Shown here one piece after another: positions 10,245-23,800 of a DNA stretch of 64,000 nt. A program made the position numbers and the translations under genes. The DNA comes from Serinus canaria. Taxonomy: Eukaryota; Chordata; Aves; Passeriformes; Fringillidae. Where the stretch lies: NCBI RefSeq assembly GCF_022539315.1, contig NC_066313.1:27069059-27133058 (forward strand), given 5' to 3'. How positions within the stretch are numbered: the stretch's first letter is position 1; every line of letters starts with the position of its first letter. The notes below the pieces were generated by a model, which worked only from the letters and a program-made list of their open reading frames with translations, ran no database searches and had not been told where the DNA came from.

Positions 10245-13200
10245 ATGGCGGCGCCCAGGCGGCCACGTGGGGATGCGGCGGAGGAGGAGGATGATGAAGG
10301 GCGCTTGCTGGGGGGCAAGCGGCCCCGCGGGCAGCGGCGGCTCCTGGTCGTGCTGGAGGGGGCGAGTCTGGAGACCGTGAAGGTGCGGGCGGCGGGAGAT
10401 CGGGGCGGGTCTTGCCGTGCCCGGGATGCTCTCGCTCCCCGCTGACCTGTCCGTGCTTTGGCTGTAGGTGGGGAAGACGTTCGAGCTGCTCAACTGCGAC
10501 AAGCACAAGGCGCTGCTGCTGCGGAACGGCCGGGACCCCGGGGAGGTGCGGCCTGACATCACCCACCAGGTACCCGCTGGGTCCGGCGGCGCCTGTGGCG
10601 GCCTGGGCTGCTCGGGGCAAGGCGGCTCGGGGCCATCGTCCCTCGGGTCCGCGGGCCTGCTTGTGACCCTGGAGCCCTGGGGCGAGTTTGGCCTCCCCTG
10701 CTACGCTGATGGCTTTTGGGTTGAGTCGCTGTTTGGGTCTGGGCTTGGTTTCTTAGCTTTATAGCGTTACATCCTCTAGTAGGATGAGCTTTCAGCCTCA
10801 ATATTGGTCCCCTCTGCATTTGTGGGGGCTGACTGTAAATTTTGCCTAGAATTCTCTCTCCTGTGCCTTTCCATTTCCACTACCGTGTGCTTTTGGCTTT
10901 CAGAGTCTCCTGATGCTGATGGACAGCCCCCTGAATCGGGCTGGGCTCCTGCAGGTTTATATCCATACCAAGAAGAATGTTCTCATTGAAGTCAATCCCC
11001 AGACCAGAATCCCAAGAACTTTTGATCGCTTCTGTGGGCTTATGGGTAAGCAATTCAAACTCTACTCCAGCTATAGAATAGTGCAGGAAGGTGGTCAGGA
11101 CTGGGCGAACCTCGGGAAAAGCCAAAAACTGGCACTGAACTTAAAATGGGAAAGTGAGAAAAGAGCACAGAAGTGAAAGCATCTTCCTGGTTATCCAGGA
11201 TGCATACTCCAGCTCTGTGCTCCTTACAGTGGGGACTGCCTGCAGGAGGCTGTGCTGTCAGCAAAAAGAACTTTTTTCAGACTGTGATGGGAACTCTAAA
11301 GGTGGACTTTTTGTGTAGCTCAGCTCAGGCACAGCATGGGATTCGTGCAGCAAATCACTGCACAGCTAAGTGATTTTTTTTTCTTGTTTTCTCTTTGCCA
11401 GTTCAGCTGCTGCATAAGCTCAGTGTTAGAGCAGCTGATGGGCCTCAGAAACTGCTGAAGGTAAATACTCTGTAACTGTTCACTGCTAATGTTGCAACAT
11501 TCTAATGGCAATGTAGGAGGGATTTTTCCAGGGGGAAGTGTTTTTTTTTTGTTGTGGGTGTGGTTGCTATTCTATCCCGTCCAATCCTTGCTGGGGGTGC
11601 TGCTTTTAGGGAGGCTCTCCCACATGCTGCCTGGCTAGGAGCTGCTGCTGCGGGAAGGAAACCCCAAATATACCTGCCCTTGGAGCTGAGGGATCTGTTT
11701 CCTCACCTGAGCCTGACTGCCACGCCTGGGCGTTGACACTTTTCGGGTACAGCTTTCAAAAAGGCAGAGAGAGATGGAAATGAAGATATAATTATTGAAT
11801 GGCTTCTGCAGTCACAGAGGGGAAGACTGGATTAACCACAGGGACAAAGAATTTATCATGGTATCAGATTTCTCACATGCAGAACTACCCTTGGTGCTGG
11901 AAATGCCAGAAAAGCAGCCTGAGGAAGGTGATGGTGATGTCACCTTGGCAGAGAAGGCTTGGCCCTAGCCAGTGCACCTGCCTGAGGACTCGGGTCAGCA
12001 GGCAGGTCAGCAAGACTCCCAGAAGCAAAGAAGAACTAATCACGAATTAAATGTGTGTTGTAATTTTCTTGTGGAAAATCTGGACTCCCCAAAGGAGGAG
12101 AGTGGGTTTTAATCCCACTAGCAGCCTGCTTGCCAGCCAGGATGAGACAGAGTTGCCTAAAGGGGACTATAGGTCCTCCATGCCATCCTTCTGTGCCTGT
12201 TTCAAGAGCATCTTCCAGGTACACACTGAGACTGGCAACATCTGGACACACCTGCTGGGTTTTGTTCTGTCCCTGTGCCTGGGGACCCTGACCTTGCTGC
12301 CCAGTGAGTCCTCCATGGCTTCTTTGCAGGAGAAAGTGGTGTTTGGGATGCTCTTCTGGGAGCAGTGCTGTGCCTCAGCTTCTCCTGCCTATTCTGTATT
12401 GCCTGCTGTCACTTGGAGAAGGTCCTGTGGACTTTTTTGATTTTGGATTACTCAGGAATTGCACTGCTGGTCATGGGGAGCTCTGCTACTCGTTCTACTG
12501 CTCCCCACAGCCAAGGCTCATCTACCTCTGCATCACCTGTATCCCCGGCATATCTCAGCCCATCTGGGATTGTTTTTGCCCAAGGACCTGCGTGTACTTG
12601 GTGGGTAATCCGGTGGACAGGGAAACAGGATGTGTGCCTCAAGGGGATTTGATTTTTGGGCGAGGGCAGTCTGTGATGTTGAACTGTGTATGCGGTGTTG
12701 GTTGTGGAATGACAGCACCACTGTATTTTGTAAATACCAAGGACAATGAGGATGGATTGCTCCAGATGCACCAGTCATGAGCTCCTGATGCAGCCTGCAA
12801 CCAGCTGATGAATTTTTTGTCTGTTGCTTTTAGCAAACAATGCATCTAGCTATGTGTCAGGGTCTGTTACCTCTATGCCCTTATTAATTTTCTGCTCTCT
12901 GTAGGTGATTAAAAATCCAGTGACTGACCATCTGCCCGTGGGCTGTATGAAGATTGGCACCTCTTTTGCAGCATCACAGGTGTCAGATCTGCGTGAGCTG
13001 GCTCCTGCAGCAGAGCCAGTTGTCATCGTGGTGGGAGCTTTTGCCCACGGCTCGGTGAGTCTGGGTATCCCTTACCTGGGGCTGTGAAAAGGTTTCAGTC
13101 TTGTTCTGAGTATGGAGGTTTTATCTGCCCTTTTTTGGCTTGGTTTCCCCTCCACCCAGCCCACCATTTCCCCCTGTATGCTTGTAAAAAAAAGGCTCAA

Positions 13201-13954
13201 AACTGCAACACTTGGGACTGTTGACCATCCCAAGGGAGGAGGTCATTAGTGAAGGCTGGCAATTTCCCTGCTGAGGAAATACTGTGTCTCTGCAGTTCTT
13301 AGTGTTGGAAGGGATCTCTGGAGATCATCCAGTCCAACCTCCTGCCAAGGCAGGGTCACCTGGAGCAGGTGACAGAAGAACGTGTCTAGGTGGATTTTGA
13401 ATGTCCCCAGAGAGAGAGACTCCAGAACCTCCCTGGGCAACCTGTTCCAGTGCTCTGCCACCCTCATCATAAAGAAGGTCTTCCTCATGTTGTGGTGAAA
13501 CTTCTTGTGTTTTAGTTTATGGCTGCTGTTCCTCGCCCTGTGGCCGGGCACCAGAGGAAAGAGTCTGTCACCACCCTCTGGGCACCCACCATTGAGATAT
13601 TTATGTGCATTAACGGGATTCCCTCTCAGTCTTCCCTTCCCTAGACAAAACAGGCCCTGCAGTGTCTCCTCAAAAGAGATGGTTCCATGTCCCAATAGTC
13701 TGTCTAGCCTCTGCTGGACCCTCTCCAGTGGCTCCTTGTCTTTCTTGTACTAATGGAGATGGGGCTCAGTGAAAACTTTTTGCAACTTGTTTGTTTTTGG
13801 TTTTGTTTTTTTTTTTCTATTTTCCCCCCCTCTTCTCCAGGTCAATGTTGACTATACAGAAAAGATGGTCTCCATCAGCAACTATCCCCTTTCTGCTGCC
13901 CTGACGTGTGCTAAAATTACTACTGCCTTTGAGGAAGTGTGGGGAATAGTATGA
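10245..13954 (+). CDS. EMG1: EMG1 (Nep1), 18S rRNA pseudouridine N1-methyltransferase
   Basis: EMG1 is a SPOUT-class methyltransferase that modifies a pseudouridine of 18S rRNA and acts in small-subunit assembly in the nucleolus. Exons are 10245-10382, 10468-10569, 10904-11045, 11402-11460, 12905-13054 and 13841-13954, giving 234 aa (human 244; the difference is in the variable N-terminus). The start ATG has the context CAAAATGG; the frame is open further upstream, but only within GC-rich promoter DNA. Conserved blocks include [37 protein letters not shown] and [14 protein letters not shown]. Asp76 in RPDITHQ corresponds to human Asp86, the residue altered in Bowen-Conradi syndrome. Intron 4 holds an ADIPOR1-like processed pseudogene and intron 5 a CR1 copy. 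Confidence 0.96.
12160..12620 (+). pseudogene. Processed pseudogene resembling adiponectin receptor 1
   Basis: Inside EMG1 intron 4 the plus strand encodes consecutive pieces of an adiponectin receptor. [12 protein letters not shown] and [14 protein letters not shown] lie at about 12180-12265 and LQEKVVFGM near 12325-12350. [19 protein letters not shown] and [13 protein letters not shown] continue the match to about 12535. A frame change falls near 12355, and another with a deletion near 12480, so no receptor can be made. Similarity fades after about 12560. No introns interrupt the matched segment, which points to a retrocopy. Segments such as LLGFVL and SPQPRLIYL look closer to ADIPOR1 than to ADIPOR2. 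No poly(A) tail or target-site duplication was recognised. Confidence 0.85.
13285..13755 (-). repeat. CR1 retroposon in EMG1 intron 5
   Basis: A minus-strand CR1 3' copy. Its 3' end is at the left ('tggaagggatctctggagat', 'catccagtccaacctcctg'), and the ORF2 C-terminal region and upstream CR1 sequence extend to about 13755. The frame running leftward from 13695 retains CR1-like segments such as [16 protein letters not shown]. Confidence 0.85.
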
Positions 13955-14139
13955 GCTTCTGCTGCTACTGCTGTCATGATGGACTTGTATACAGTGACTT
14001 CACATCCTGGAAGGGCTCTTTGACTTGGGTATGGACCTGGTGCAGCTTTGGGCTCCTGGAAAACACTTCAACTTCGTCCTTGTAGCTTCTGAAGCAATGA
14101 AACTTTAAACGGACTGCCCCACTGACCCTTTTTCCTCCT

Positions 14140-14145
14140 ATTAAA
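14140..14145 (+). terminator. EMG1: EMG1 poly(A) signal ATTAAA
   Basis: ATTAAA lies 186 nt after the EMG1 stop and is followed by T-rich sequence at 14151-14200. It fits a short EMG1 3' UTR ending before the convergent LPCAT3 gene. Confidence 0.6.
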
Positions 14146-14853
14146 GGTACCTTTTTTGAGTTAAAAGTGCTCGTGAATTTTACTTTCTCATTTTTCATAT
14201 GTGGGCAGGCTGGATCCCCTTATAGCAGGGACTTGGCCCAAATTTGTCACAGAACTGGAATTCTTAGCTGTGCCCTGCTCACCCTGGTGTCACTCGGTCC
14301 TGTAGAATCGCCTTGCTCGGCGGTATGTGACAGTTCACACTCCCACACCGAGGCACCCCAGAGGAAAGGAGCTGAAGCCGATGTTAAAAAGACCAGGAGC
14401 AATTTTTATCTTAGATGACAAACGTAGAAAAGTCAGAAGGTGGCTCCAATCCAACGCAGCACCTGCCTTGAGTGTGGTACAATCATCTGGTATCAGCGGA
14501 GAGACGAGTGCCAGCCGCGGGGCGGCAGAGATAAGGCAACGGACAGAAGGTGGAGGGTCTCAAGGAGGCTCGCTCGGATCCCCTCCTTTTGGGTCTCTGA
14601 CCCTGTGCTTTCTCCTTCCCCCTCCTTGCGTTGAGAAATAGTCATACTTCAACACAGCAAACTTGGCAGGTGATGCTTTGCTTCCGGAGTGTTAAATCAA
14701 CTCCTACGAATGCACAGGTGGTACAATCTGAAAAACAGAGGCGCCCTGTATTTGCTTCAGTTGATTTGATGTTTGCCTTTCACCTTGGGCTGCAGCATTG
14801 CTGCCCCACTTTACCTCCTGGTCTCTACCTCATCCAGCCTTACCTTTTGGCTG

Positions 14854-17800
14854 TTATTCTGCTCTCTTTAGCTTTTCTTTTCGTGGCACGATTAATCTGC
14901 GAATGTAAGGCAACACCAGCAGTAAGGTGAAGAACAACACGTGGCCGAAGAAATAAATAGACCTGTACACCTGTAAAGAGAAAGGCAGGGTTGGAGATCA
15001 GCAACCAGCTTTGAGTCAAGAACACAGGAGAGGGGATGGAGGGACCAGGGTTGACCATGTGGGGTCGTCTGTTTGTGGCTTCTACATACCTTCATCCATT
15101 TGTCCCAGGTGAAAAGGCAGAATGGCACCAGGGAGTAACCCATGAACATCCAGTGGTTAGTCTGCTGCAGCACGTAGAAGATGGGCCGCAAGACAGTGAT
15201 GGAGGCCAAAGTGCTTAGGGCAGGACTGTCCCGAACAAGGTTCATGGCCTAATTTAGAGAGAAAAAAAACAGAATTCTCAACAGTTGGATGTCCTGTGGC
15301 TGTGTATGGAGGCTCTGGGGCCAAAGTTCTCTATCCGGCTGTGTAAGATGTGTTTTAGTAAGCAGCCGGTCTAAAAAAGTAGCTAAATCCCCTGTCCTGG
15401 CCAGAGTTTTAATTAAGAAAATACATTTTAATAAAGAATATTGTTCTTGCAGTACTAGGAGATTTAACAGAGGCATTCAGCTCATGTGTTTGTCCTTCAG
15501 TCTTTCCAGCTGCCAAGCACTTCAGCCGCCCTCTGCTCATATGCCAAGTTTTCCAGTTCTCTCCCTGTCAGCTTCTGCAATATATTTATGGTTTGCCCAC
15601 GCAGAAGGCAGCAACCTCCTGAACTCTTGAGAACACAACCCTGCTGTGCTTGAAAACCAATTCCAAAGCGAGCAGCTATTTTTCATATTCAATGCAAGTA
15701 AAGCCTTCAGCGTGGCACTTTCCAGACCCAGGGGCAGAGGATAACACAGGCCCCCCTGTTCTGGTAAGTCAGACAAAAAGCACACCTGTCTTTCCACGAT
15801 GACTATCAGCAACTCCATCTGAAAGCACACCAGGTAGCCAGAGTGCAGCCCGTGCCAGATGGCCAGGAAGAACAGAGCCAGTGCCTGTGACAGCAGTTTG
15901 TTGCCCAGGAACTTCAAGCGCTTGAAGATGTAGCTAGAGTGGAAAAGAAACAAAGTGCTTCCAGGTTATTCTCTGCCCTCCCCTGGCTGTGTCAGGGATG
16001 AAGGGCCCAGGGGACCCAATACCTTTGCACACCCTGTGGTGGCAGGAACAGCATGACCAGGGCAAAACCTACATCCAAACAGAAATCCCAGCTATAAGGG
16101 GGAGAAGGGGGTCAGTACATACAATTTAGCTCTGGGTCCCAGCAAGTGCTGAACCAAAACCCATCCGAGTTTGGAGTGGGGAGCAGCAAGAGCCATGATG
16201 CAGGAAGCAGCTGTCAGAGCAGCTCTGTGGCTGGCTGAGCAGGCAGGCAGCCCCAGGGGCTTGCTGTAGTCCCATTCTAGTCTCTGCTGCCATCAACTGC
16301 TTGCCTTTATTAATGAACTGCCCTTCCAGGTGAATTAATAGATCTCTCTAACCCAGTACCCCAATAACCTATTTCTAAGGGCACCGCAGCAAAACATGGG
16401 AAAAGGTGCACAAACTGAAAACTGGCAGATTCTTCCTCTAGTGCTCCTGCTTAGCCTAAGGTCTTGGTCCTGCTGACAGAACTGACACATTGTAGAAGGA
16501 GAATTTTGTCCTGCTCACCGGGCCACCCAAGCATTGGTGTTGATGTTGAAAGAAGCAATGGTCCCTGTGAACAAAGGTGTTGTCTCATACAGCCAGACCT
16601 TCATGTTGGCACAGGCATTCCACAAAGGTTTTCCATTCTGGTCTTTCCCATTGTACCCCAGACCAACAAGGATGCAGACACCTTCCTATCAAAAAATGCA
16701 CAAGGAAGATAAGATGAAAATATTTTTTTTTGCTGGAGAAGCAGAGCTGAGGAACTGCTGACTATCACTGTGTTGAGAGCATCACTACAGATGGAACAAA
16801 TGGATTAAAAACTGCCTTTTAGTTAGCTAGCCTTTGCTAACTTCAAGCAAGCAGAACTGACCTGCACTGATCTCCAGATATTTGGATTTCTTCCACTTAG
16901 CACTAAGTCCAAGAGGCTTGGACCTTTATTCGTTTGTTTCTTGCTTCTGGAACGACATCTAGACTCACCGTAACAAGCCAGCAAGTTACGTATTTGTAGA
17001 GTACCATTTTGCCCCAGATCAATATGTAACCACAACGGAACCAGAAAGGCTTCTCCTGCAGAGATAAGAGCGGAACAGAGTAAAAATAAAACCTGGAGTT
17101 GAGTGGCCATAATGACAAGGTATTTCATCACCCTCTTTTGTTTTAATCTGTGTTAAGACATACGGACTGGGCTGCCAGGCTTATGCAAACTTAGACATCA
17201 TTCTCTTTCCTTTGGTAATATTTGGCTGTATTGAAATAGGTGGAGTTTGGGAAGACTCTGGGATTAGCATAATCAAAATGCTTGCTGATAATCTGCCAGT
17301 AGGAGTTATTTGTTAGGAGCTTTCCAAGAACGTCAAAGATTATGGTAAGCCTTATAAGTTACTCTAGTGAAATTCTTTGCACATCATGGTTAAATGGAAA
17401 GTCATTAAAAGGTCATAAAATACATAGGTTAGATATGAAAACCAACAGTAGCATTTAAGATCAATTATCTATTTGTAAAAGTTTTCATTTGTTTCAGTTC
17501 TGCTTAACAGACTCCTGTTCTGCATCAGGTGGAATCATCAGGACAGGCAGTAAAGCCAAATTAGCTGTGGAAAATCTTATCACTAGTTGCCAACTTATTT
17601 TTAAATTGAGGCAAAAATTTAAAACATAAATAAAAAAATAGTTCCACTCTAGTAGATGCAGTGCCCACCAGAGAAGTGGAATTCTTCCACACCCCACAAG
17701 GCCAAGTGAATACATACCATAAACTCATCTGAGGTGAGGTACTCATCAGAGACGTACAGGCTTGACAAGGTGTAGGTTACTAGAAACAAGAGACCCAGGC

Positions 17801-20800
17801 TCAGGCGCTTGAGAGCAGGCACGAAACTGAGAAAGGAAAATACCAAGGTCAAGGAAATGCCTTGGAAAGAGACCATCAAACTCATAGCTTTGAAAACAGA
17901 GGTGGAGAAGAGGAGGTGGGGGAGACAGTGATAGGGAGTCACCACATTCCACTGCAGCAGCTGCCTCCTTTTGGAAGCTGGGATGCAAACATCACCAGGT
18001 TGGAATGGAGTCTGTACTAAAGATGTCAAATGGTTGTTGATGTTCACGCCCTGGGACAATGCTGGGACCATTAAGCAGAGTTATGAGCGACTTTTGAAAG
18101 ACTGCCTTGCCTCATAAATCACTCCTGCACACAGTACTTCTGTGCCCAGGTAAGAAGGCAGTCTGCTGCAGGGAACGTGGAGGAGTCAGCATTCTAGGAT
18201 CGTAGGAAGGGGAGAAGCCAAGCAGCTTTGTATTACCTATTGGGTCTCTGGCCTGGAACGTCAGTCATCTCACCCCTTGCCAGTTTCTGATAGTCTGTCA
18301 TGGAGAACTGAGGGCCGACCATGAAGGCACCATAGAAATAGGAGAATCCTGAGACCTCCAGCAAGGTAGGAACCCCCCGAACAGCAAATCGCCGCTGCTC
18401 AGGGGTCAGGAACTCCTGCACCAAAGGGAGTGGCATTAACATCATCCCAGGGGTTTCATCCAGCTCTAGATATTATATCCTCACCCTGCCTCCCTACTGG
18501 TTTTCAGTTTCTTTTTTATTTCAGTTCTTGCTCCCCATGGACATGGAACTTTACACTTTGTATTTCTTGTCCATTCTTCTCTCCAGCCCCTCTCTATGCC
18601 CACCCCCTCCAAACAGCAACAAGATCCAATGGTTGAGAGCAGTTGCACAGGTCTCTATTCCCAAATAAGCTCCAAACATGGGAGGGATCCACTGACATGC
18701 ATCCCTGGCAGCAGAGTAGACAAAGTAGGAGCACTGCAGTATCTGACCTATTCCAGTGCCTGACTGCAATTTCATATACTCTCCCAAGACCTTATTGTGC
18801 TACAATTCCTATTTCTTGATGCCAAAATTCTTTTTAAATACTTGAAGCTTCAGCTCAGGAAGTTTCATCTTGACCTCATTTTCCTGCAGTCAGCAGTGAT
18901 TCCATGGATGCTACAGACTTGGTCAGGCCTCAAACAGGAGATGGGGAATGCAGGTACTTGAAGCAGGATCGAGGGACTGTAGCGTGTGTAGTGCTCTCTC
19001 CCACACACTGTGCTGTGCAACTTCTCTGTTTCTCTGAGCTAAAAGCAGGGTCCTAACAAATGGTAAAGGGCAACCATTGACAAGGACATGGTAAGACTAA
19101 TCAAAGGAAAGGAAGATGGGAACTGAGATCCAGTACTGATTGTCTGCAAGTTAAAGGTACGCTACCCACAAGACACAGAGCATCAGGGTTTGGGAATCTA
19201 AAGCAATAGGTTTGGGGAAGGAGATGGTGGGGAATTTGGAAGGGTGCAGAGTAATATTCTGACATAACTGGAACAACTTCTGTCCATCACTACTGTCTCT
19301 GTTCCCAAATTATTTTGTTCCAGTCTAGAATTCAGTGCCCTCAAACACTCCCAGAGGCTCCCCTCTCAGCTGTGGCTTTTACCTAACAATGCAGCTTGCT
19401 AACTCACATCCTTTGAACTTGATTTTCTGATCTCTAGCTCACTGGGACAGCATGGAATGACGGAGAAATGGTGTCTAACTCACCGGATCTTTTCCTCCAT
19501 CATAGTAATCAATGGCCAGACCTAGAGGTGAGAAACAGTGGCTTGAAGCTCTGGGATGGGCACAGCTCGCAGAGTGCAAGAGAGAGAAGAGAGGTGTCAC
19601 TCACCAATCAACTTAAGTGTCAAGACACAATGTGGCATTGTCCACTTGATGTCATAATGCTCTGTGGCTGTGAAGTAATATCCAGCCATAAGGTATGTCT
19701 GAAAGAAACCATTGTTTGGGTTATTCAAACTAATTCCTCCAGCTGGTTTTGATCTGCCTCCACTGTTCCACCCACAGTTGCTACTGAAGTGCTAAACTGA
19801 ACAGAGGCCTCCCTTCTACAAACCCAGGGACAAAAAAAAGAGGGTTTACCATCTGAAAGAGAAATGTGGTGATGACGGCAGTGATTGTGCGACCCATTAG
19901 TCTCAGTATCAGGAACTGGATTAGGACACATATCAGGGAATGAAAAAACTGCGTCCCTGTGGGCAGAAAAACAAAGAGAGAGATGAGAAATAGAAATTAC
20001 ACTAATAGGTCCTCCCAAATCTCATCATGCCCTGGACCAGGTAGCTCTCTCTTCCCAAACTCATCTTACCAAAATTGAAGTAAGCAATTGAGACCCCCGT
20101 GAACACGTTGTAGAGGTGAATGAGGTAGGTCTCCTTCTGGAAGAGGAAATAGCGCTGGAACAAGGCAAAAGGATATCCTGAGAGGAAAAAAAAAAGGAAG
20201 AGTTGTAAATAAGTTTAGACAAGTATGTGTCATGAACCAAACTACAGCTTTTCTGAACATGTCATTAGGAACTTTACATCACACATTATCAACATGGGGC
20301 ATGGTGTTAATTCCTGATACTGCATTTGCATCTTGGGAGACAGACTCCAGATGAATTACTGTGTACAGAAGAAAATACTTTAACAGGAACATAATTATAG
20401 CAAAACTGACATTGAAGTGCACAAAATTACAGGATTACATTTTCTGGCCTCATTCAGTATATGAGATGGATAATGCTGAAATACATGAATCACACTTTAG
20501 CCTGTGATTCATTTCCAACTTATGTGACAAATACAATGAACATGGCAAGAAGCTAGATTAAAAAAAAAAAGAAAAGGCTGGGGGGGAAGGGAAAAACTTT
20601 ATGGTTAATACCATTACAACGTCCAAAACACCTCAGTCCTACTCCCACCTCAATGAGTTCTTTCATCTTTAATTTCAGATCTCCTCAGGTGACCTCCAGT
20701 AAGATACTCTTGCTTTTCTAACTCTGCAACTTCGGATTTGCATCTGATTTGTGAACTACTGGGTACACAAAGCTGTAACTAAAATCCACTGGTACTACGC

Positions 20801-23800
20801 GTGTGCTATTTTTGGAAAAAAAAAATCAGTCAGAAGCATTTCATATGGAGCAGCTAAGAAAAGTGGAAGGGCTTTTTTCCTTGCATTTTCTGCGAGGTAA
20901 CTCCTAGTCTAAGTTAGGAATGCCTCCAGATTCTTCATCTGTGGCTCAAGTGAGAAGCAAACATTTGTGAAGCTCTCTGGTAGTACAGTGAGAAGCGCCA
21001 CACAGAACACCACAATTCAATTAAATTCTGTTGTCTAGGTGAGTTTCACGAAGCATGCAATAAACACTGCCACGTAGCAGACAGTAAATATAATAAGTCT
21101 TAATACACAGTGGCACATGAAGTGTTGCAATTAGCTTTTCTAAAGGCATGTGCACAAGGTGCTGAACTGGGCTACGCGAAGCCACTTTAATTCTGGCATC
21201 TTGTAACTTTACTGCTCTACTTTGCAAGCCTGTGTGTTCTCTTACCCTGTTCAGAAAAAGGGGAAATTCATCACATACCACAATACTGGCATCCACACTA
21301 CTTATCATCCTGGCTGAAATCAGGAGCAGTGGATGGAGCTCTGCTACCTGCACTAATGGAGCAGCAGTAGCAGGAGGTGGTCATGTTTTATATGGAGCAG
21401 TAATAAAAGGTGATGAAATGCACATTCTGCCGAGAAGTGTATGATGGATGGAAGGCTTCCAATAAGCAAGGCCAAGTCTAGTCACTACTGTGAGAGGAAA
21501 TGAGAAACTCTGTCATGTTATTTAAATACATGTCTGGCAGTGCTCACAGGCTGGAGCCATTTTAAGGCCCTCTCCAACCCCACAAATCCCTCGGGAGGGA
21601 GCCCTGGAGTTGGGGACTTTGGGGCTCTTTTCTACATCCTGTTGGGCTCACGTTCTGCTGCATCCAGATGTGCACCTGCCGCCTCCTGAACCCGAGCTGC
21701 TGCTCCCCATTTCCTCAGCCTCCTGCCACCCCTCTTTCGGCTTTCCCTGCCTCCTTGTTGCTGTTCCTTCCTCCTTTTGTGTCCCACGCCGGTCTCCACG
21801 CCACAGGCTGCTTTCTGGCCAGCCCCACATACCACAGCTCTCTGCTCCCAGAGCCTGGCAACCTCCCTCCTGCACATCCAGCCTGCTCTCCCAAAACAGC
21901 AGCTCCAAACTCCCTACAAAATGCCTTACCCAGGCCATCCCTCTCCCTTCCCGTTCTTCCATGCTTTTTACACAGCCCACTTCTGTCCCCTTCTATCCCC
22001 ACTGCTGGCCTGAACACCAGCTGAGGGGGAAAGAGGAATTGGCAAAGAGAGTTCATCACATGGGCTCTGGGGATACAGGAGTAACTCAAAGAATTAGAGC
22101 AATTCACATGATTTAAAAAAAAAAAAAGAAAAAAAAGTAGTATTTTCTACTGGCCTTTTACTCAGAAATATACAAATGGGGATTCTTTGTTCATGAGCCA
22201 ATCTTCCTGCTGAAGTTTAAAAACCATAGGACGAACTGGCTTTGAGAAATGCAAAGTGGTAAAAAATATGAAGTTTTATTAGATCAAAAGTTTAAAAGCT
22301 GAGGTTTACTGTGGAAAAATGTTTCCCCCTTCTGAGCAAAGGGGAGAAAAATCAGAAATACAGGCAAAGCACAATTGACTGCTGTTCATCAATATGCATG
22401 GTTTTAAACCTTCCTTTTAGAGGGTCTCCCACTCTCTTAAAAACCACTAATATTTTGCAAACCAGTCTATTTCTACCAATTTTTTTCCTTCTAGCCATTT
22501 CTATAGACATAATTAAAGTATGACTGAATGCTATAGTGTAACTGGTGTTCCTACTCTTTCAGAGACCCATCTCCTTTGTCAGCTCCTTTTTAGCTCTGTG
22601 CAGGAGATCCTGTCATGGTTTGGGTAATGCTGTTCTGAAGGAAAAAGAACTATGAACCTTTGCAAATAGAGAGTTACTAACAATACACACTGCATCCATG
22701 GTTTTAGAAACTATAAACTTTAACCCTGGTCTTGCACTACGTGGCTGCTGTTCCAGTCCAAAAGTCACAACATCAGCCTAAATTCTTCTGATATCCAGAA
22801 TAGCTTGGTTAGTACTCTGGACTGCAGTTTACCTACAGTTTTGTTGCATGGGATAATTTTCTCAGTTTTACAACTGGGCCAGTTGCATGCTGCTGATACA
22901 AACTTTCACCCCCAAACAGCAGTGGATAGCAATGGTCATTCTGATGTGGCCCTTCTGAACACTGATAAACTATCTACAAACAGTTCCTGCTGATAACAAC
23001 ACCACTACTCCTGCCCTACTACCACGTCCCTGAAGCAGCCTGAATTAGCAGAGCAGCTTTTGGAGCTATGGTTGCCTTCTGGGAAGCTGGATGGCACCTT
23101 TGGATATGCCAGCAGCAGGAAACGCTGCGCTGCTTTGCTTCTGCCATTCAGAGCAACAGGACAGGAGTCCCTGCTCCTTGCTGCCAAGAGGCTCTGCCCA
23201 GCAGCTCCCACTCTGCCAAACTCCCCTTTCACGCCTCCCTAAGCAGAGTGGACTGGAGCAGAGTGGGAAAGTGGCTGTAAGACTCCTGGAGAAAACAGCA
23301 GGGAACCTCTGATCCAAACTCATTCTTCCCTATGCACCACAGAGCTGAAAAACAGCCTGCACACAGAGCTGGGTTTTCCCTCTAGACACACCTTCTACAG
23401 AATGGAATTAGCAATTGAGATGATTTTTATTTTTTTTACTTCACAGGAACAAGAGGATGATCTTTGGTTAAGAGAACCATGGAGAAGGAAGGAAAGGACA
23501 AGCTCAGCTTCTTGGCCACAGCCATTTGAGAGAGTAATGGGCCACTGCACAAAGCCCAGCTTGTCCATAGATACAAGAATCTAATTGAGCAAAAGAAGTT
23601 CAATCATCAAGAAGGTGGATTAGGCAAGAAAAAAGTTCTACTAATCCCAAGCAAAAATAGTGCTGTCAAGTTTGCCATCTTCTGGACTGGGTGATTAAGA
23701 TGCCTCTCTTTTTCCAGAGATAAAGCTGCAAATAAGAAAAGCAGAAAGATTCTTTTCATCTCTGCTCCCTTTATTTCCCCTTTGATATGCACTAGCTCTA

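Noticed and set aside
9718..10620. Long open frames around the PHB2/EMG1 promoter
   Set aside because: Same GC-rich effect; they are shadows of the first exons of the two real genes.
21610..22116. 168-codon open frame in LPCAT3 intron 1
   Set aside because: It lies in a pyrimidine-rich stretch with the opposite strand equally open; it has no splice context and no recognisable domain.
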